In this document: one piece after another, positions 25,501 to 37,322 of the stretch | Position numbering within the stretch: the stretch's first letter is position 1 | Layout of the letters: each line of letters begins with the position of its first letter | Source: Climacium dendroides | Lineage: Eukaryota; Streptophyta; Bryopsida; Hypnales; Climaciaceae | Assembly: GCA_950106755.1 (NCBI GenBank) | Contig: OX467082.1 | Location: 36,394,001 to 36,458,000, forward strand | Reading direction: 5' to 3' | Length of the DNA: 64,000 bases | Notes under the pieces: generated by a model | Databases searched by the model: none | Seen by the model: the letters and a program-made list of their open reading frames with translations, nothing else | Told to the model about the DNA's origin: nothing | Made by a program: the position numbers and the translations under genes

Positions 25501-26593
25501 AAAATAATACTATTCGCACGACTAACTTAATAATTCACAAACGTTCAAGCGCTCTTGCCGACAATTTTTTCCAGGTGAGAATTATGCCACTGGCTTGCTT
25601 CAAGTTGTTCCCAAGGACCGGGTCAAACTAAAAATAGAGATGGAAGTCCTAAAACATCAAGATCGGCGATTCCTAAGCCTGAATCATGCACGTATCCACC
25701 CTCTGAACCTACAAACAGAGCTGCATCTTGGCCCGCAAGAGTTCAGGAGAACTGGATACATGTCCCAGATGGAACTACTTGATAAAAATCCTAAAAGAAT
25801 AAATTACCGCAAGAAAGGCTGGAAATAATCGCATACAGCGTTTTCAGGCGGGCAACGATCGGCGACGTTATTCTCCTGACTGAAGATGAAATGCTGAAAC
25901 AGAATTGCCACCACCAAAAACACAATGCCCGTCACCAGTCCCAGCGACTCAGGTCTGCAAAATCCATCCACCATTTCACGACTCATCCGCTCAGTTCAAC
26001 AACACTAAACAACACCGGACAAAAAAAACAAGAACAAGCAAACAAAAAAATCTTAATACAAATCGAGACTCCAACGAAGAAAAGGTACTAAGAAAGCTCA
26101 AATCCAATTCCAGCAGTACCATACACCAGTCCAAGTAAACAATTGAACATTTCTGCAATTAAAATTCCATTCGCTATTCTTTAAAGTGAAAATTCTCCTC
26201 CGAATGAGGCATATGAAATGGAGCTTACACTTTAACCTTCCCGCCAGCCGAGCCGCGCTTGTTGATATCATATCCAAACATGTTCCGCCGGAGCACGTAC
26301 TTGGAGGCGACGGGAATGAGCAGAATTGTACCGCCAAAGCCCGCCACACTCATGGCGAGGTTAATAAGGATGGAACGCAGAAGGCCAGAGTCGATGGGAA
26401 GAAAATAGAGCAGCAGCAGGTAGGGCGAGAGCACGAGAACGGCGAGCACGGCGAGCTTCCGCCACTTGATGGAGAGCGCGGGCGCATTTCGATCGTCATC
26501 GTCATCGATCCCAGCAGCAGGGTCCTGCTGGTGAGGCGAGGCAGCAGCAGCAGGCTTCGTGCTGCTGCGACGCCGAACTGTCGGTTCCACCAT
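22585..26593 (-). CDS. ALG7: UDP-GlcNAc:dolichyl-phosphate GlcNAc-1-phosphotransferase (GPT)
   Basis: Eleven exons on the minus strand: 26229-26593, 25837-25954, 25224-25315, 24861-24979, 24523-24638, 24173-24294, 23477-23563, 23278-23338, 23058-23098, 22769-22889, 22585-22644. All phases match at GT-AG junctions, giving 1,302 nt or 433 aa. The enzyme adds GlcNAc-1-P to dolichyl phosphate at the ER membrane, the first and tunicamycin-sensitive step of N-glycan precursor synthesis. Family motifs seen: GYDINKRG (107-114), [11 protein letters not shown] with Asp183/Asp184/Asp187, the Asn-rich [13 protein letters not shown] (248-260), [12 protein letters not shown] with Asp320, and the loop PCPRHRLP (366-373). 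Multiple hydrophobic helices follow a poorly conserved hydrophilic N-terminus of about 45 residues. The C-terminus AGWYK is plant-like. Oddities are a longer lumenal loop after FQHF and Thr374 where the family usually has Arg. Confidence 0.96.
23906..23930 (+). repeat. (ATTCA)5 microsatellite in ALG7 intron 6
   Basis: Five perfect ATTCA units in the intron between the exons at 24173-24294 and 23477-23563. Likely length-polymorphic. No effect on coding. Confidence 0.9.
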
Positions 26594-27787
26594 AACCAAA
26601 AAATGTGCAACAAAACAGAGTGAGTGGCTACGGCAGCAAAACCCTAACTAATGAAGAATTTCCGTCTCCGTCTTCTTCACTGTGAGAGATGATCTGCTGC
26701 AACTTTGGTGCGACCTCGGTCTTGGAGAAACACGATCGCAAGCATATGCGATCGGAAGTTTGAGCTTCACGAAGTAGATTTAAAAAGAAGTGTGAAAAGG
26801 ACAGACTGACGGAGACGGATGAAAAACGTTGAGAAAATGGATGATAGGCTGACTGTGCACGACTTTTTCCAGTTGGCGAAAGCTCATTGATCCATCGAGA
26901 AACGGAGGTGCGCAGTGACGCTCTCCGGCGAATGATCGTCGATGAATCTCGTCGGAGTCAATGGTGGCAGGTAACAACATTCGTTCATTCTACTATTCCG
27001 TCCATCTGGAACTAATCGTCCACTTAAACCTTAAGTTTCTTTCTAGAATTAGCAAATAAAGTTGAGCTTTGTGAAGTAATGTTTTAAGTTACAACCTAAA
27101 TAAATTTCTTAAAGTTAATTAAAAACTTAAAAATCATTCCAAATTTGAGGATGTAAGGGATAACCATTGAAAAATTGAAGATTATTCTTTACAGTGCCAA
27201 TCACTAAGTTACTTGTAAAATTCTTGAACTTCAAGATTTTGGACCCTTTGCTTCCCTTTCATCAAGGTTCTTTTCACTATAAAAATTCTTGAATGCAAGT
27301 TTGGCTATGAATTGTGGGTCACTGTATTGCAAATGATTCATATTGTAGTACCACAATAGAACAACCCTAAACTCCATAGTCAAGAGTGTCATCTATTGCT
27401 AGATAGAATTCACTTTATATAGTTTGGGAGATTTATATCATAGTCAATAATGATCTTCAAAAAAAATGTATACTTAGCATTTATATGATTTATTTTTACT
27501 CTAAATTGTATAGAACAAGATATTAGACTATAAAATCTTCTATTTAATAAGTTTACATAAATTATATAAATATTGAGTTTAATTCTACATCTCATATTCA
27601 TTCAATTATTATGAAAGACTCATCATAATTAAAATTTAAAATAATAAAATAATTGAATTTCTAGTAATCTATATGAACTTATTCAAACAAGATTCTCTAG
27701 TCACAACATCTTATTTTTAAAAGTATAAAGTGAGAAGCATCAATGGATGTTCAACACATAGCTAATTTGTTTATGGCCATTATTTAA
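26594..27787. other. 5' flank of ALG7 and AT-rich intergenic DNA
   Basis: From 26594 to about 27000 the GC content is raised, suiting the 5' UTR and promoter of the minus-strand ALG7 gene. Beyond 27000 the sequence is AT-rich and no gene is recognised. The short frame at 26780-26980 (minus) has no start context or domain that supports it. Confidence 0.4.
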
Positions 27788-28042
27788 TACTCCTTCCATC
27801 CCAAATTAATATTCTAAAATTTTCTTGATATTTTTTTGAGCCAATTTCATTAACCATATGATAAAAATATATAATTAAAAAAGTTTTTAAATTTTATATT
27901 ACTAGACTCAATAAAGAACATTGCATATATTCATTGCAACCTAATAAAATTAGTCACAAAGAAGTGTTTTTTGACCTACTCAAAACAACCTTAAAAAAAC
28001 ATGGCATTCAAAGTAAACAATCTTTTTAGGATGGAGGGAGTA
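27788..28042. mobile_element. Stowaway-type MITE (Tc1/mariner)
   Basis: A 255-bp AT-rich element whose ends are inverted repeats: left TACTCCTTCCATCCCAAA, right end GGATGGAGGGAGTA. The CTCCNTCCATCC terminus at a TA site is the hallmark of plant Stowaway MITEs. The interior has no frame. The ends are better preserved than those of the element at 3199-4240. Confidence 0.85.
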
Positions 28043-28489
28043 CTAATTTTTTTGTCATTCCATTCATATTTTTTTATCATTTCAGTAAAAATCTAAATGC
28101 AATCTAAAATGAAAATTGAAGGAAAGGAACATATCATGATTTATAAGTAAAGGGATGCTTGAATAAGCCCTATCCAAAAGTATCCTCTAAAGCATGTAAA
28201 TGTTGAAGGTTTTTTTTCCTTGAAACACATGGAAAATTCCCATTGATGAAAGAAAATAGAACACAAGATTAGAGGATATAGACCCCAACAAAAAAATTCA
28301 TTTTCAACAATCAAATCTCAAAACTAAAGCAACTTTAATTCAATATTTGAAAAAACAACTAAGGCAAGAGAAGAAGAGTCAAAACTAACAATTAGTTGAA
28401 GAGAAATAAACAACCGAGCCTAAACTCAAAGGATCAAGGCCAAGTCACCCATTTCAACTCAACAAAAATCCAACGCAACCTAGGAAATA
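28043..28489. other. AT-rich intergenic DNA
   Basis: No feature recognised. Confidence 0.5.
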
Positions 28490-28970
28490 CCTTCATCTTT
28501 GGATGACTAAGTTTCCAAGTCATCTGAAGGTTGAAAAAGGGCCCTGCTTTATCGGGGTACAATGCACAAAGTTTAGTAGACTTAAACTAGACCGTATGAG
28601 TGTAGTCAATGAAAGCCTCCCAAAGCACTTGCTCCAATTTTTGAACCAACCATGCAAAGTTGTTGAAGCAAATAGCATTTTTGTCTAACCATGCCATCCA
28701 AATAACCGACCCCCCCAAAAGAGTCCACATCGTAGTTCTTTTCTTCAACTACCTAGGTAACTTAGAACCAAGAAGGCATTGCTGCCATATAAATGCTAGC
28801 CAACTACTTGCAACTAAAGGTATATGTAGAGCAAGATACAAGACAAAAAGGCCAAATTTCCAGGCATGTTGAATTTGGGTGCAGTGATGAAACCTATAGA
28901 GGATAGTATCATCCATGTTGTCTTGGCAACTAAGATATAAAGTGGAGATGCTTGGGTTCACCACTCAATG
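28490..28970 (-). pseudogene. LINE ORF2 C-terminal relic (zf-RVT-like region)
   Basis: On the minus strand a frame from 28964 to 28749 reads DTILYRFHHCTQIQHAWKF, then LALHIPLVASSWLAF and IWQQCLLGSKLPR. After a stop it resumes in frame with TMWTLLGGSVIWMAWLDKN and LEQVLWEAFIDY. A Cys/His-rich stretch ending in xHxxWxF, then WQQCxLGxKxPR, then WxLLxGSVxWxxWLxRN is the pattern I know from the region after the reverse transcriptase in plant LINE ORF2 proteins. It is broken by at least one stop, and the reverse transcriptase core is not recognised upstream (toward 29500). Confidence 0.55.
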
Positions 28971-30229
28971 CCAACAATGTACAACCACCACATAGTAACA
29001 TACTGACCAAAGGAACCCAACATCTTTTAGGAATTCAGATTTATGCCACACTTTGCTCCAATGTGGTTGATATTCTAAATGTTGAAGTTTTTAATGTAAC
29101 AATTATAAACATTTCAAAATAGCAAGGATATACTTACAACACTCCTTATATCTTTCCAAAATTTAACTACTTCCATAAAAACTCAAAATATAAATTAAGA
29201 TATGTTCAATAGAACTTTTGTATACTTCTCCAAGAAAATAGACTAAAAAGTTTTGCAATCTTTCTAAACCCAACCAAAGTTTACATTCTTTATGAATCCT
29301 TGAAGGTTGCTAAGGACGAAAAGTATCCTATGGATGATTACATTATTCACTATAGAAACAAAGAATGCACCTATTGGTCCAATAATCAAAGTATTTTGAT
29401 GACTACTTTGGACTTAGGAGGTCACATCCTTCAAAGGGTTAATCCTAGAAGAATGCCAAACACCAAGTGTCCAATAGATGACAAAGAATCTCTTTTTATA
29501 GAAAAATAGTGTTAGATTTTCAAGTTGGAAATTTTGTACAATGAACAAGGAGTACCGGCATTTAGTTACAAGCTAGCCAAATGTTTTTGAGAATTTCCAA
29601 ATGAGATAGAAAAGTTTAGGATGAGGTTCCGGACAAAAGAAGGTGCTTTTCAGAAATGGACTGGATTGAGAAAAAAATCCGGCAATTAGGCCGGTCTTTG
29701 TGAGATTATGAAGGAAAATTACCATTTGGAATAAAGGATTGGCAGCAATCAGCTAGGTTACAACTAAATATGTTGGATTTTTTTTATAGAGGCCCTTTAA
29801 TACCTAGGTGAATGGGTGACCTACCCTAGTGTCCAAACCCAAGGTCACTCACACTCACACAAGCTCAGGTTGTTGCCCATTCACTTGTGACAACTCCTCA
29901 AAATTAAACTCTCCAATCGATCCATTAAAATTTCTGCTTGGGAATATAAGAAGTCCATTCTAAACTAAATTACTACATGATTTTATCAACTTGATTAGGC
30001 TAGTACTCACTACAATCTTGAAGGGAAGAGTATGAAGAATTTATCATTAATTAAAACAACTATAGGTTAAGCACAATCCTTCACTAACAAATGATTTTTT
30101 TTATTTTTTATTTTTTTTGACACAAATTAAATGGTGTGATTGTTTTTTAATTACAAGTCATAGAGGGAGCATTGTTGTTGTCAATTAAATGGAAAAATTG
30201 GCATGTAATAAGGTAGAAGTTTCTAAAAG
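28971..30229. other. AT-rich intergenic DNA, possible retroelement debris
   Basis: No intact gene. From 29280 to 29510 both strands stay open for 60-70 codons and the minus strand may hold further LINE debris, but I could not match a domain. At 29771 a TGTTGGATTTT start followed by CTCACACTCACACAAGC resembles a plant LTR end; no partner was found. Confidence 0.3.
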
Positions 30230-30352
30230 TGCTAAGGCTCTAAAATGGCTCACCTCTTTAAATGTACACTATTTGTACATGCTTTTTTATAGCCTTCAGC
30301 AATGTACAAACAATGTACATTTTAGGAGGTGGGCGACTTTAAAGCCCTATGC
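30230..30352. repeat. Small foldback repeat
   Basis: Inverted arms of about 50 bp: left CTCACCTCTTTAAATGTACA, right TGTACATTTTAGGAGGTGGG, around a short AT-rich loop. Flanking CTAAGGCTCTAAAATGG pairs with the inverse of GACTTTAAAGCCCTA. Probably a MITE remnant. Confidence 0.6.
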
Positions 30353-31703
30353 CATTTGAACTTCAAAATTTCATAACTAATTCCACAAAGCTCCAAAAAG
30401 CATGAAACGACTTGGGTTAAATGTCTATTCTACTTGTCTTTCAAGGAAAATTTACTAAAAAAATATTTCAAGATGTTTCACCTTTCCAAAATTCAATTTC
30501 ATCCCTTAAAAGGTCCATTTATGAACCTCCTACCTTACTAATTGTGGACATGTCATACTAACCATCCTCCTAAAATTGCATGGACCTTTTCTTGGATCCG
30601 TGCAATTTCAAAAGGCTGAATCCCTTGTCCATCTTGCTAATCTTGCTAGGGAAATTGCAATATGCAAATGAACCTCCTTCAAAAGCAAAACAAAGCAACA
30701 CTAAAACATTATAATCTTTCAATCCATGTAGTCAAATGACTCCAAATTTGATCCACATCATCTACAATATGTACACTGCAAGATTATACGGTTGAGATTT
30801 TCATACCTTAGCAAGTTATAGACTTATAAGGCTTGAAAAGCAAGGATGTTTTCATACCCAAAATGGCTTTGAGCCTTTCGGCACACTTTCAGGCAGATTT
30901 CAAAAAACCCAAGGAAGGTGAAAATATGCCAAAAATCCACCGATTTTCCTATAGAACTTCCCAGACTGTGATTTTATGTGAAAAAAAAAAACTTGATCTT
31001 TTACAATAATTTGACCTTCAATGAATGCTCTTGGATTTTTCTAATCAAATGGTCTTCTACAGTAATTTGACCTCCAAAGGATGCTCTTGAATTTTCCTAA
31101 TCAAGTGATTCACATGGTACCAAAAAAGATGATTTCCATCATCTTGCATACATCTCCAATATCAACATGTAAGTACATTGAAGAAACAATTCTACCAAAA
31201 AAAACCTTTAACCATTCATAACTTTTGCATACAATATCGAAATGCCACTTTCTTTGGTGCGTTGGAACCTCCTATTCACTTGCCTTTGCCAACAAGAAAA
31301 TCAATGAAAATTTGAGCAGTCTGATAATAGTAAATATGCACAGTAGAAAAAGTGGCGGTTCTGATATATCTCGACATCTTGCCATCAATTTTGATAAATC
31401 TTGCCATAAATCTTCATAGCCAACACCCCAAAACGGCCCAAAGTGATTGCAACCCAACAGCACTAAAGAGGAAGGTCACTGATTACAAAAAGCACAAGCT
31501 CCTCAACAAATCTCATCAGGGTCGTCCGGCTTAAACCCTGAACCTAAAACCCCTACGAAACGAGTCTCTCCTTCCACAGAGAGTTCGTCATGCCACCTTG
31601 TGTTGCAAGAATATTTCCTGCATGATCAATACGCGCACACGAAAGCATGATCTAAGACACCGAAGCAGAGAATGCTGGCTGGCTGGCTGGCTGACTGGTG
31701 GGT
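30353..31703. other. Intergenic DNA and 3' flank of the PMT gene
   Basis: No gene recognised. At about 30993-31107 a diverged 56-bp direct duplication is present (TTTGACCT and ATGCTCTTG recur 56 bp apart). The last 200 bp, with a CTGG tandem run at about 31674-31694, probably belong to the 3' UTR of the minus-strand methyltransferase gene. Confidence 0.45.
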
Positions 31704-34700
31704 TTAATCGCTTGTTGCCTCTTTGGACGCCCAGAACGTTTTCTTGCAGAACAGAAGCCCATCTGTGTCTGCAGGACCCAGCTCGGTGTCGTGGCTGGAG
31801 CACGTCCATCGCATCGCCTCTCCCAGGGTCTTGGCTCTCTCCCTAAAGTTCAAAGCATCACGCAGGACTACAATGCCCTCCGGTCTCAGGATGCGATCCA
31901 TTTCCAGCAGGACATCTTTCATCTCACACCTGCAGATCAGAAATATGTGCTACATAAGCAACATGCTAAAGATCCGCAAAATAAGCAGCATGCTACAGAA
32001 GCCAAATTCTGGAAGCGGAAGGGAAAAATGAAAAATAGAGGACGATTATCAAACCTGTGACTCTCAGCAGTAAAAAGACCGGAAACATGGAGCCAGTCGT
32101 ATGTTCTAGGATACGTGGAGAATGCCTCGCACCTGCCACAAACGAAATAATATGAGTACTTCGACCAAAGATCTTCCAAGCAAGTGTTCTCTCTCCCAAT
32201 AGAAGGGAAAACAAACTACAAATATACAATTCAGCAAGTGAAACCCCTCTCAACAAAAGGCAACTGTATTGGTATGTGAAAAAACATGAAACCCTACAAC
32301 ATTGTGTGTAGCTCGAAACCTGAGTGTACACAACATGTAATAAAATTAGATGAGAATTAGGTTTTGAGGAACAGTACCAGTCATGCACTGCGCCAATCAA
32401 GCCTCGGTCGTAGACAATCCCCAGTGTGTTGGCCGAGTAGGAGGAAACCACATTCATGACCCAGACATCCGAATTGGTGAGAGCAGTTGCGAAACCTCCG
32501 AATTCCGTGTACATGTCCATCACGTTTCGGATCTGCTTCGAGTTCAAGTCGGCCCACAGGTTCTTGTAGTGGGAGACTCTGTCCTGCCATACTTTTGTGT
32601 CTTCTTTAAATTGATGCACTTTCCTGTTGACAAGTTTCAGCCTGTCTGAGGGAGCGTTCAGCCTCTCTGGCCACTTGGCAATTTTGCCAACAGCAATACC
32701 CTTCATGCCTGTATGCTGAGGGACGACGCATGGTCGCATGGGCACGTACCTGGGAAGAGGCAAAAGGGCAGTTAGCTCATACAATAGAGAAAATGAAGAT
32801 ATCCAGGTTCCAGGTTCCAGGTTTAGGGATTTAAGGGGTTTAGGGTTTAGGGCTTGTGTGCGTACCAGGCGGCATCCGGCTCAATAGCGTCATCACATAC
32901 TGGCGGGTACGTTTCCTCAGCACGTTCTTCATAGCAGCTATTGTCGAAAGGTTTCTGCCACACAGCTAGATCCCCTTTCTTTGCATACATCTTCCAGCAC
33001 ATCCTCGTCACCAAGTCGATGATTTTATCCTGCAATGCTTTCTCTTTCTCTACAGTGGTCTCCCACCCCTTCCAATACTTCTCGTAATTGATAGGTGGTC
33101 CAGACAGAACCCAGAAGCCTCCAGGGCGAAGAACTCGGTCAACTTCCAGTAGGTATACCCCACCTGACGAGCAAAAACCATGAACTAAGCATCATTCCCG
33201 AACTCCTCCAAAACAGTTCTTTCGTCTTGAAAATGAGCACTTTCCATGAAAGAGCAAGCAACTGAATGAATGCGAGGACAGAGGAAACAAAACTAACTTA
33301 CCGAATTCAGTCCAGGGGATAAGACATCTGGAACAGTGAGCCATGTCAAAAGCATTAGCAGGATATGGCAGTCGTTGTGTCGAAATCACTCCAAGCATTG
33401 CTGGAATTCCACGCTCTAAAGCAAATTGCACTTGAGCTTCGTGATTGTCTCGAGGAGCAAGAGACATGGTTAAGATGTTTCTGTTCAACAATTCCCCTCC
33501 CCAACTAGCTACCTGCATGCACAGTAATCACAACATTATTGTTCTCCGAAAATATGTTCCACACGTCAAGATCCAATTGACTAAGCTGTGTTAGAATAAT
33601 ATAAAAGTATTTCAGACATGAGCTACTGAAGTACAATGACTAGACTATCCCAACATTTGTTGATTCAAATAGTTTGGAGTCCTCAGCACAAGAAAACGAA
33701 GAATCGGCACATGCAAATTCAAAAGATAGAAAAAAATTAAAATCATAAAAAAAAAAACATAAATCTTAAAAACCTAATGCAGGAACTCACCCCACAGCCA
33801 GTGTCCAAAGCAGTTCTAACAGACCCATCTTTCATTCCGGGAATGATCTCCTCCATGTAATCAATGTATTCACCCACACCATTAGGGAACATGGTGCCTC
33901 CACCAGGGAAGAAAAACTTCTCGCCCTGCTTCTTCAACCAGTTCTGGTTGGACTTGATTTTGTTAATCCACTCATATGGAACATTTCTGCAACAAAAGAA
34001 AACAAAAAAAACAGATTCACTTTCTTAGATTGAAGATGGCACTCAAAATTCAGGGACATCGATCTCACACAGCAATCTAACCAGCTTCAAACGATTGCGA
34101 AGGTAGGCAATGAGAATTCAAATCCGAAATTGTTCTATTCAAGCCTGAGAGCTCGACACGTTTCATGAAACTTGAAATTTCTTTTCTTATGACCATACCT
34201 GTACCAGCATTCATCGCGGCTTTTGGGCCAAGGAATGGGAACTTTGTAGCCCGACGGTGGAGGAATGAGACACTGCAGCCGCTCAGGGCGTGGAGGGCAG
34301 TGACGCTCCCTAAAAGCCATACGATGCTTGTCGAATTTTCCCCATCTCTGGTGACACCCAACCACCATTAAAACTCAGTTACGAGAGGATTTCAATGCAA
34401 ATGCAAAAGTTTCACAAATGGATTTAAAACCTAGTGGGCTGAGAATAGAATCGAAGTCTACATGAAGTCACAGCTTCCGTTACCAGTCTTGGGTATAAGT
34501 TACGAACAAAAACGCCTCAAAAGATAACTCCCATGACATTGACAAAATTATATATTCAGCAAGTTACTCTCAATCAAGTTAGTGCCACCGGCAATAAAAT
34601 GACATAAAGATCGAGTTAACACTATTAGCATTGCACTAACTTAACAAGAACTCAGTAGGGTTAATCGAATGCCTATTAACTGAGTTTGCAAGGCTAGTGG

Positions 34701-35105
34701 GGAAGTCTTTTGTGATGAATGCATGTAAACATGATTCAGGGTTTGTAGTACTTTCAAACCCTGAATAAGGAAGAAGATAATACAATAATACTGCAACTTT
34801 CGATTTTACAAAAAACAGTTTGCGGTGTTCACCTTGGGATCGGTACAGGGAGTGTGGTCTTGCAATGTGATATTACATTCCGGGAAGGGTTCGACCTTGA
34901 GATTCTGCAGACAGTCTCCAGACTTCTCTGAAACCTGCTCTTCGGCCTTGATCTGGTCAACTAGGGTTACCTTCTCGGAGTTGTAGAGGTTACCCAGGTA
35001 GAATGAAATGCTGCATAGTATGGCAACCACGACCACAAGCGGCACCAGGCGGAACGAACGCTCCGTGGCAAAAGCGCCGCCCCCGCCCCTTGTGTCTTTA
35101 AACAT
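31704..35105 (-). CDS. Golgi PMT-type putative SAM-dependent methyltransferase
   Basis: Eight exons on the minus strand: 34833-35105, 34199-34347, 33791-33986, 33302-33512, 32866-33163, 32378-32749, 32055-32132, 31704-31929. Together they make 1,803 nt, 600 aa plus TAA, with matching phases throughout. This is the plant PMT (formerly DUF248) family of type II Golgi membrane proteins linked to methylation of pectic polysaccharides. A short cytosolic tail is followed by a signal anchor at about residues 20-41 ([20 protein letters not shown]) and a stem. The first methyltransferase half has the SAM motif ALDTGCG (200-206) joined by splicing to VASWGG, then [19 protein letters not shown] and [17 protein letters not shown]. 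The second half has [22 protein letters not shown] and the C-terminal [15 protein letters not shown]. The start is the ATG at 35105-35103; an acceptor-like TGCAG at 35126-35130 suggests a 5' UTR intron. The exact paralogue cannot be named by eye, and substrate is inferred from the family. Confidence 0.95.
32804..32852 (+). repeat. Degenerate telomere-type repeat in PMT intron 5
   Basis: AGGTTCC-type repeats pass into GTTTAGGG and GGGTTTAGGG units, a degenerate TTTAGGG tract inside the intron between exons 32866-33163 and 32378-32749. On the sense strand of the gene it reads as CCCTAAA. Confidence 0.7.
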
Positions 35106-35889
35106 TGTGACTGCCACTCGCTTATCTGCATTAAGCACAAACTGCACGTTATATACAAATCAAATAGAAGTCATACAAGACAATGCTGTACATTCTCAAC
35201 CAGCTGCTTGCCAGTACCCCATAATGTCGATCAGAAGAGCTAAGAAGATCGGAGTTTGAGAAAGGAACGTGGGCTTGCTGCAAGGGTTCCAAACTTTTTG
35301 ATTGTGACGTACTTTGAACATTTGGCAAGGTTGCTACAGTCGATGATAGTATCGCAAGTGTACGTACAGGATATTCTAGAATGACGTTATGAGATATTCA
35401 ATATGAAAAGGATTGAGTGAACCGAACCCCTGTCAGTTGTTAATCCTCAAAGAGTACAGTCACGTGAAACTCACTGCGGAGAGATCGTAATCTGTTAACC
35501 CTAAAAGACTCGATCTGAGATCATGTTCGAGAATTGTAGCCCTAAAATGCTCCTCTCAACTATGAATGATATCTAGTCCAGATGCAGCGATCAGACAACT
35601 GCTGATACTGGAAACACATAAGCTTTCTTGCTGAGATGCAAGAAAAACTTCAAGCCCCTAGGCAGAAATCGTACTCAAACGAAAACTCTTCCAGCTGCAG
35701 GCAACCTCGGAAGACGACTTCGCCCCTATTGACATTACTTTGACTTCAAAAAAACACTAGCAAAAAGAGGTACCTCTGCATGGATCTTTGCACGCTACCA
35801 ATGAGGTCCCACGTTACATGAAATCGACAACACCTGCCACACGCCATCACAAAGTTCCCATAAGGAACCAACACCAATAACGAAAGCTT
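35106..35889. other. 5' flank of PMT gene (5' UTR, probable leader intron, promoter)
   Basis: Intermediate GC with no coding frame of note. The minus-strand sequence just upstream of the start has an acceptor-like TGCAG, so a non-coding first exon probably lies further right, but its donor cannot be fixed. No firm promoter element. Confidence 0.4.
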
Positions 35890-36724
35890 CATTCGAATAG
35901 CATAGAGGAGCTACAGACTCATGAAAGAACATGTCAGTGGCAGATCCACACATACAATCGACAAAGCCCCAGGCCAGATCCTGAACTGATGCCGGACATC
36001 CAAGACTGAAAAAACAAGTTCAAGACAACTACGTCCACACTCGAGAGTGTAGGCAACATCACCAAAAATTGGGTCACGCCACAAAAGCCACAAAACGCGA
36101 AGACAAAACAACGTTGGCGAATATCAAAACCGACACGACCACCATCACAAGCCCAACCGTGTACAACACAATGCGCTCACCAGAGGAGCTAAACCATAAA
36201 CTCAATCCCATAGTCGCAACTCAACCTCCAAGCAGATCACCTCGTACCTCGACGCAAAAAACTTGACAATACGCCATACGACAGTCAAAGACGGACCAGG
36301 AAAGCACCGACAACAAGCAACCAGCTTAGAAACTCCAAGTCGTAACCTTACACCAGCAACGAAACACAACCAACGCGAGATTCACAACCAACGCAAACTC
36401 CACAAAAAGCTCCATGCAAGCTGCCCACAAGCTCCGCAAGCTCCCACTACCGAAGAACCCCCAACGATCAAATCATCATACGGTGCAAGGCATGAGCCCG
36501 AAAATCAGGAAGACCGAGTCAAGCACTCCACCACCTACATTAAGAGCTGGCAACAAATGCAGCAGGAGTACCAAAGTCCAAGCAAACTGAGCCCCCTCCA
36601 AGCTCAAAACACCAAATCAAATCAAAAGAGGACCTTCCGAAGAACGACGAACGATCCAGCCGCCAAACACAAAAACCGACACGGGCTTCAAGCTCTACTA
36701 GAAACCTCGAAGCTACTCACTTAA
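35890..36724. other. Strongly AC-rich, strand-asymmetric stretch
   Basis: On the + strand A and C dominate and G and T are depleted for about 800 bp, unlike any neighbour. A 153-codon forward frame (36263-36724) results, rich in Thr, Lys, Gln, His and Pro with no domain; it has no early ATG, so I do not call it a gene. It may be part of a degenerate retroelement or untranslated sequence of a neighbouring transcript. Confidence 0.5.
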
Positions 36725-37140
36725 TAAAGAGCTACAGGATGCAAAACAACAACTTGACTACTGAGAGTGCACAGCTGAATGCTTACCCCAACCAGAAATG
36801 GAGAGAAGATGGGGAGCACAGTTGGAACCTCTGGCTGAAGAGCTTCGCCTGGAGGTGGCTGAAGATGGGTTCCTCTGAGAAACTCCTGCAACAACAGGTC
36901 AAGGACAGGCGACCTTCTGGCTCTCTCCTGAACCCACGCCTGGGACGCCAGAAAAAGCAGGCGAGGCGTCTGGGGTGGATTTCTTCATGTTTCGTAGATT
37001 TGGAGATTTCCTAGATTCTTGATCTGCGCTGTTTCGGAGATGTGAGGGGGTGGATCTCTCGGCTGGCGGTGCGCGCTTTGCTTCCAGGGTTTGGGACATT
37101 TTAGGATTTGGGGGGTCAATTATTTCAATTGCCAGATGCA
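36725..37140. other. GC-rich island with several open frames, unassigned
   Basis: About 52% GC between AC-rich and AT-rich flanks. Minus-strand frames read MSQTLEAKRAPPAERST (start near 37100) and, in another frame, EFLRGTHLQPPPGEALQPEV following a TTGTTGCAG acceptor and ending near a GGTAAGC donor. A plus-strand frame runs 36739-37014. The candidate exons do not join in one frame by obvious splice sites. It could be a fragment of a gene or a captured exon. Confidence 0.35.
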
Positions 37141-37322
37141 TTATGAACTGTGGAGGGTTGGTTTTTTTTTTACAGGGGGGTGTTTTTTTTTACAGTTTTT
37201 TTTTTTTTTTTTTTTCATTTTTTTATGAAGTACCAACAAAGAGGTGATGAAAAATGTTGTAGAGGAGCTCCAAATTTTAAGCATTCATCCAAATATTGGA
37301 TAGAAAATATCACATTCACACA

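Noticed and set aside
29300..29509. 69-codon forward frame
   Set aside because: No recognised domain and probably antisense to retroelement debris.
31993..32784. 263-codon minus frame as a single exon
   Set aside because: The frame reads from PMT exon 6 (32378-32749) straight through the following intron; the donor at 32377 and the homologous continuation in exon 7 show it is spliced.
36263..36724. 153-codon forward frame
   Set aside because: No early ATG; amino-acid content simply reflects the AC-rich composition.
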